Below, in pieces: positions 60,228 to 64,000 of a stretch of 64,000 bases of DNA. This DNA comes from DATIRA01 sp963766505 (GTDB lineage Bacteria > Pseudomonadota > Gammaproteobacteria > Steroidobacterales > Steroidobacteraceae), in NCBI GenBank assembly GCA_963766505.1, contig CAVYAL010000005.1, forward strand, positions 806,001 to 870,000, written 5' to 3'. The number at the start of each line of letters is the position of its first letter. Within the stretch, counting starts at the first letter, position 1. A program made the translations under genes and the position numbers. The notes beneath the pieces are model-generated. The model was not told the DNA's origin, made no database searches, and saw nothing but the letters and a program-made list of their open reading frames with translations.

Positions 60228-61406
60228 TCAGCTCGAGACGGCGAGCTGCTCGCGGTGATAGAGGCGGGCGGCGACGGCCCAGACCAGCGCCACCAGCGCG
60301 AGGCTCGCGCCCAGGTTGATCATCCACTCGACGGGAGCGATCGGCTCGCCGCGCAGGATCCGCAGGATCAGCTGGTTCTGGCCGAGAAAGGGCACGGCCA
60401 GCATCCATGGCTGGGTTTTCACCGGCGAGACCATCAGGAACAACGTCGGGATCATCGGCAGGAAAACGAGCAGCGGCAGGTAACCCTGCGCTTCCCGGTG
60501 ACTGCGCGCGAACGCGGCCAGCGCGGTGAGCACGGCTGCGCCCAGCAGCGCCACCGGCAGCACGACGACGAACAGCTTCATGAGCGCGGCGGGCGCCACC
60601 TCCATCGAGATGTCCAGCCGCTCGATTGGCATCAGGGCGAACACGACCCTGAACGCGAGCAGCGTCACGAGCAGCGACAGCATCGTGAACGCTGCGGTCG
60701 CGAGTATCTTGCCGCTGATGATCGCGCTGCGCCGCGCGGGCGTCGTCAGCAGCGGCTCGAGCGACTGCCGCTCCCGCTCGCCGGCCGTGGCGTCGATCGC
60801 GAGCTGCATGCCGCCCACGAAGCCGAGCAGCAGCAGCAGGTAGGGCAGCAGCTGCTGCGAGAAGTCGAAGCGGGACTCCGGGGTGGCGACGTCGCGGCTG
60901 CCGAGTTCCAGCGGCCGTGCGACGGCCGGATGGATCCCGCGCGCGACGAGGCGGAGCATGCCGACCTCGCGGTCGTAGCCCTCGAGCAGCGACCGGACCC
61001 GCGCAACAGTCGCGCCGGACTGCAGCGGCCGGGAACTGTCGAAGACCAGCTCGACCCGCGCCGGCCGTCCCGCGCGCCAGTCCGCGCCGTAGTCGGCGGA
61101 GATGTTCACGATGATCTCGTGCTCCTGGTTACGCACCGCGGCATCCGGGTCCGCGGGCGGCTCGACGATGCGCAGGTTGTGGCTGCCGAGCCATGCGACG
61201 AGGTTGGGCGCGTGCTCGGCGCCCGACACGGGCAGCTCGAGCAGGGACTCGAACTTCTCGGCCTGCTTGCGCGCGCCGATCGCGCTCATGCCGGCCAGCA
61301 GCGAGGGAACCGCGAGCGGCATGATCACGAACGCGACGACCACCATCCGCAGGTCGCGGAACGCGTCGCGCAGCTCCTTCGCAAAAACTGTCCCGAGCGC
61401 GCTCAC
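60228..61406 (-). CDS. ABC-2 type permease (NatB-like)
   Basis: The 392-residue permease has an N-terminal span, a large periplasmic part (about 40-175) and five or six C-terminal spans. ATAGERERQSLEPLLTTPARRSAIISGKILA is the motif of the NatB-type ABC-2 subgroup. It forms an exporter with the ATPase encoded just upstream; relatives export Na+ or unknown substrates. The start is GTG 61406, overlapping the ATPase stop as GTGA. Confidence 0.88.
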   Translation of the reverse strand: MSALGTVFAKELRDAFRDLRMVVVAFVIMPLAVPSLLAGMSAIGARKQAEKFESLLELPVSGAEHAPNLVAWLGSHNLRIVEPPADPDAAVRNQEHEIIVNISADYGADWRAGRPARVELVFDSSRPLQSGATVARVRSLLEGYDREVGMLRLVARGIHPAVARPLELGSRDVATPESRFDFSQQLLPYLLLLLGFVGGMQLAIDATAGERERQSLEPLLTTPARRSAIISGKILATAAFTMLSLLVTLLAFRVVFALMPIERLDISMEVAPAALMKLFVVVLPVALLGAAVLTALAAFARSHREAQGYLPLLVFLPMIPTLFLMVSPVKTQPWMLAVPFLGQNQLILRILRGEPIAPVEWMINLGASLALVALVWAVAARLYHREQLAVSS

Positions 61407-62149
61407 GCGAGCAGCCCCTCCTCGGTGCCGATGACCCGCACGAAGGCGTCCTCGAGGCTCTCCATGCCCGTCTGCGCGCGGAGCTGGTCGGGCGTGCCGT
61501 CGGCCACCACGCGCCCCTGGGCGATCACGACGATCCGGTCGCAGAGCGCCGCCACTTCCTGCATCACGTGGCTCGAGAACAGCACGCAGCGCCCCTGCTC
61601 GCGCAATTGCCGAAGGAAACCGCGCATCGCGCGCGTGGTCATCACGTCCAGTCCGTTGGTCGGCTCGTCCAGCAGCACGTTCGGTGGATCGTGAACCAGC
61701 GCGCGCGCGATCGCCGTCTTGGTTCGCTGGCCCTGCGAGAAGCCTTCGGCGCGGCGATCGATGAAGTCCTGCATCTCGAGCGCCTCGACCAGCCGGGCGG
61801 TCTGGGACTCGATGAAGTCGGACTCGAGGCCCTGCAGGCGGCCGAAATAGGCGATGTTCTCGCGCGCGGTGAGTCGCTTGTAGAGGCCGCGCGCGTCGGG
61901 CAGCACGCCGATCTGCGAGCGTACGCGGCCCGGGTCGCGCGCGACCTCGATGCCGTCCACGCTGACGGTGCCGCTGTCCGGCCGGACCAGCGTATACAGC
62001 ATGCGCAGCGTCGTCGTCTTGCCGGCCCCGTTCGGACCGAGCAGCCCTGTGATGACGCCGTCGGGTGCAACGAAGCTGACGCCGTCGACCGCGCGTACCT
62101 CGCCCCTGCGGCTGCGGTAGCTCTTGCGCAGCTCGTGGACCTCTATCAT
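61403..62149 (-). CDS. ABC transporter ATP-binding protein (NatA-like)
   Basis: The 248-residue ATPase has Walker A GPNGAGKTTT, the signature FSQGQRTKTAIARAL and Walker B NVLLDEPTNGLD, then the H-loop SSHVMQE. ATG 62149 overlaps the stop of the upstream hydrolase as ATGA. The hydrolase, ATPase and permease thus form one tight operon. Confidence 0.93.
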   Translation of the reverse strand: MIEVHELRKSYRSRRGEVRAVDGVSFVAPDGVITGLLGPNGAGKTTTLRMLYTLVRPDSGTVSVDGIEVARDPGRVRSQIGVLPDARGLYKRLTARENIAYFGRLQGLESDFIESQTARLVEALEMQDFIDRRAEGFSQGQRTKTAIARALVHDPPNVLLDEPTNGLDVMTTRAMRGFLRQLREQGRCVLFSSHVMQEVAALCDRIVVIAQGRVVADGTPDQLRAQTGMESLEDAFVRVIGTEEGLLA

Positions 62150-63657
62150 GGTTCCCAGCCGTAGGCGCCGACGAACGGCGGCGTGTAGATCAGCTGTTCG
62201 AGGCAACCCGCGTCGAGGCCGCCCGCGTCTGCGCGCTCGATGAAACGCGCGAGCAGCTTCGGCGCGCAGCCTTGGCCGATCACGTTGTGTCCGGCGCCTC
62301 GCAGCACGAGGTGGCGACCCCGCGGAAAGCTGCTCAGCACCTCCTCGCCGTACCTCGGCGGAGTCACCGGGTCGAACTCGCCCGACAGCAGCAGGACCGG
62401 GTGGTCGCTCGCGACGGGCTCGTGAAAGTCCCGGGGCACCGCGCCACGAGGCCAGACCTCGCACTGCGCCTTTACGAACTCGACGAAGTAGTTGCCGAGC
62501 AGCGTCGCCTGGTCCTGCGGATCCGGCTCGAGCAGGTCCGCGTCCTCGCTGCAGCTGACCGAGAGCTGCATGCCGTGCATGATCTGCTCGCCGACGAGGT
62601 CCTCGATCATCCGGGCCTGCGCCATCAGGGCCTGCGGCCGCCCGGCCAGCGCTTCGGCGAGCGCCATCGGCAACAGTGCCGCGAGCTGCGGAGAGTAGGA
62701 ATAGAGCCGCACGACACCGGCGACGACGCCGGGCGTGAGTTCGCCGTCACGGACCTCGAAGCTGAGCGGATCGTTGAACGTGACGGACCTGGGGCTGGCC
62801 CTCAGCTCCTCGAGCAGTCGCTGCAGCGAGGCCCAGGGCGAGCCGAAGCGCCGGGCGCAGCCGGGCTCGGCCTCGCAGCGACGGAACTGCAGCTTGAGCG
62901 CCGCATCGAGATTACGCGCGTGTTCGCTGCCGAGTGCGAGCGATGGCGGCACCACGCCATCGAGCACGAGCGTGCGGGTCTCGGCAGGAAATCGTCGCAG
63001 GTATTCCTGTGCCACCCGGGTGCCGTAGGAAATGCCGACCAGGTTGACCTGCCCGGCACCGATCGCCCGCCGCACGTCGTCGAGGTCGCGTGCGGCCTCG
63101 GTCGTCGTGTAGTGGCGGGGGTCCGCGTCGAGCTCGGCGAGACACTCGCTCGCAAAGCGGCGCGCCGCGTCGAGATCCTGCCCGGCGACGTCCTCGGTGA
63201 TCGTGCTGGCGCCCCGGTCGTCGCGACAGGCGAGCGGATTCGAGCCGCCCGTGCCACGCTGGTCCACCAGGATCACGTCGCGCTCGCGCAGCACCTCCCG
63301 GAACGCGCCCTGGACGGCTGGAAATGCCTCGCGGGCCGCCTGTCCCGGCCCCCCGGCCAGCATGAAGACGGGATCGGGCCGGGTCTGCCGGGCCCTGCCG
63401 GGCACCCAGGCGAGCGCAAGGCTGATCCGGCGACCCTCGGGGTTCGCGCGATCCTCGGGAACGTCGAGCGAAGCACACTGGGCCGCGACGGTCGTCGGCA
63501 GCCCCACCGCAGTGAGCGTGCACGGCTCGAAGCTGAGCGAGCCGAGCCGCCGCGCCGCTTCGGCGCCCGGTGTCGCGCAGAGCGCCAGGGCCAGCACGCC
63601 CGCCGCGCAGACGCGCCGTCCCGGGCCGGCCGTGCTGGTGTTTCGCTGAGCAATCAC
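62146..63657 (-). CDS. TAP-like exported alpha/beta hydrolase
   Basis: The 503-residue protein (from GTG 63657) has a signal peptide (about 1-35), the alpha/beta hydrolase core with LVDQRGTGGSNPLAC, nucleophile GISYGTR (Ser), acid in LSGEFDPVTPPRYGE and His in GAGHNVIGQGC, plus a C-terminal TAP-like domain. Relatives are tripeptidyl aminopeptidases and proteases of the S33 family. An ATG at 63735 is possible but would hide the signal. It opens the operon with the NatAB-type exporter. Confidence 0.82.
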   Translation of the reverse strand: MIAQRNTSTAGPGRRVCAAGVLALALCATPGAEAARRLGSLSFEPCTLTAVGLPTTVAAQCASLDVPEDRANPEGRRISLALAWVPGRARQTRPDPVFMLAGGPGQAAREAFPAVQGAFREVLRERDVILVDQRGTGGSNPLACRDDRGASTITEDVAGQDLDAARRFASECLAELDADPRHYTTTEAARDLDDVRRAIGAGQVNLVGISYGTRVAQEYLRRFPAETRTLVLDGVVPPSLALGSEHARNLDAALKLQFRRCEAEPGCARRFGSPWASLQRLLEELRASPRSVTFNDPLSFEVRDGELTPGVVAGVVRLYSYSPQLAALLPMALAEALAGRPQALMAQARMIEDLVGEQIMHGMQLSVSCSEDADLLEPDPQDQATLLGNYFVEFVKAQCEVWPRGAVPRDFHEPVASDHPVLLLSGEFDPVTPPRYGEEVLSSFPRGRHLVLRGAGHNVIGQGCAPKLLARFIERADAGGLDAGCLEQLIYTPPFVGAYGWEP

Positions 63658-63716
63658 GCCGGCAAAACTAGCATGCGGCTCGCGCCTCCACGATCCCTTT
63701 CCGCTAGCATGTCGGG

Positions 63717-64000
63717 ATGCCGATGAACCTGCCACCGGTCACCCGCGCCCTGCTGATCGCGAACGTGGTGATCTTCGTCCTGCAGCAGCTCACGGGCTTT
63801 CTGCTTATCGGGCCGTTCGCCCTGTGGCCGCCGCACTCGCCCCAGTTCCCGAACGCGCCGAGCTTCCAGATCTGGCAGCTGCTCAGCTACGGGTTCCTGC
63901 ACGGCAGTCTCGCTCACCTGTTCTTCAACATGCTGGCGCTGTACATGTTCGGCGGCGAGGTCGAGCGCCTGCTCGGCTCGCGGCGCTACCTCGTCTATTA
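63717..64000 (+). CDS. Rhomboid-family intramembrane serine protease, N-terminal part (cut by window edge)
   Basis: The first 94 residues are visible. A first span (ALLIANVVIFVLQQLTGF), a linker WPPHSPQFPNAPSFQIWQLLSYGFLHGSLAHLFFNMLALYMFGGEVERLLGS over residues about 38-90, and LLGSRRYLVY are typical of GlpG-like rhomboids; the H-G-x-L-x-H-L-x-x-N-M motif is present. The catalytic Ser and His lie beyond the window. It is divergent from the hydrolase gene with 59 bases between start codons. Confidence 0.88.
   Translation, partial: MPMNLPPVTRALLIANVVIFVLQQLTGFLLIGPFALWPPHSPQFPNAPSFQIWQLLSYGFLHGSLAHLFFNMLALYMFGGEVERLLGSRRYLVY

Overview
The window is 64 kb of high-GC DNA (roughly two thirds G+C by eye), almost fully coding, from the chromosome of a gammaproteobacterium. 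The evidence is the gene order SDR (NDUFA9-like) - cca - uppP - midA-like - folM-like - folK - folB - tsaD / rpsU - yqeY - dnaG - rpoD, a Pseudomonas-style split class II ribonucleotide reductase (NrdJa/NrdJb), DUF4426 next to a YggU/DUF167 gene, YggX, and a high-potential iron-sulfur protein. A Xanthomonadales/Steroidobacterales/Nevskiales-like lineage is plausible, but that is inference. No rRNA, CRISPR array, prophage or intact insertion sequence was seen.

Layout. 0-3 kb: YggU tail, DUF4426 lipoprotein, HU-like protein, hydrolase, PEBP protein and two tiny proteins. 3.2-8.9 kb (minus strand): ppnN, an L,D-transpeptidase, then nrdJb and nrdJa, with an upstream region carrying two NrdR-like boxes and two candidate promoters. 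9-16.5 kb: a DegQ-type protease running in frame into an NDUFA9-like SDR, then aminopeptidase, cca, uppP, methyltransferase and pteridine reductase. 16.5-18.5 kb: folK, folB, tsaD. 18.5-23.7 kb: macromolecular-synthesis cluster rpsU-yqeY-dnaG-rpoD, with a C-rich heptad repeat before dnaG and a histone-H1-like extension on RpoD. 23.8-25.9 kb: arsenic resistance (arsR-arsC-acr3). 26-30.4 kb: CNNM-type transporter, tRNA-Ile(CAU), sugar dehydrogenase, and an ECF sigma/anti-sigma pair divergent from a DUF6249 gene across a mirror-image promoter. 30.4-35.6 kb: branched-chain keto acid dehydrogenase operon with ilvE and a divergent Lrp-type regulator. 35.7-44.4 kb: mixed metabolic and stress genes (CarS-like, aldo/keto reductase, TPP enzyme, renalase-like, UPF0104, HiPIP, Hsp20, RraA, YggX). 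44.4-54.5 kb: mutY, a second ECF module with DUF4097, crotonase, and a cluster of three disrupted genes. 54.6-64 kb: gamma-glutamyltransferase, HemY-type oxidase, CaCA antiporter, MDR reductase, NatAB-type ABC transporter with a TAP-like hydrolase, and the start of a rhomboid protease.

Themes. Four genes are interrupted: degQ, a TolB/TPR membrane protein (twice), an M20 amidohydrolase, and a xanthine-dehydrogenase-type subunit (in-frame amber). Every frameshift is a net +1, which suggests either insertion-type sequence errors or real decay. Several start codons lie only a few bases after a good promoter (arsR, the 29.3 kb ECF sigma factor, the L,D-transpeptidase), which suggests leaderless transcripts. 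The best candidates for new biology are the mirror-image ECF promoter with its DUF6249 target, the H1-like tail on the housekeeping sigma factor, and the quadruplex-prone repeat in front of dnaG.
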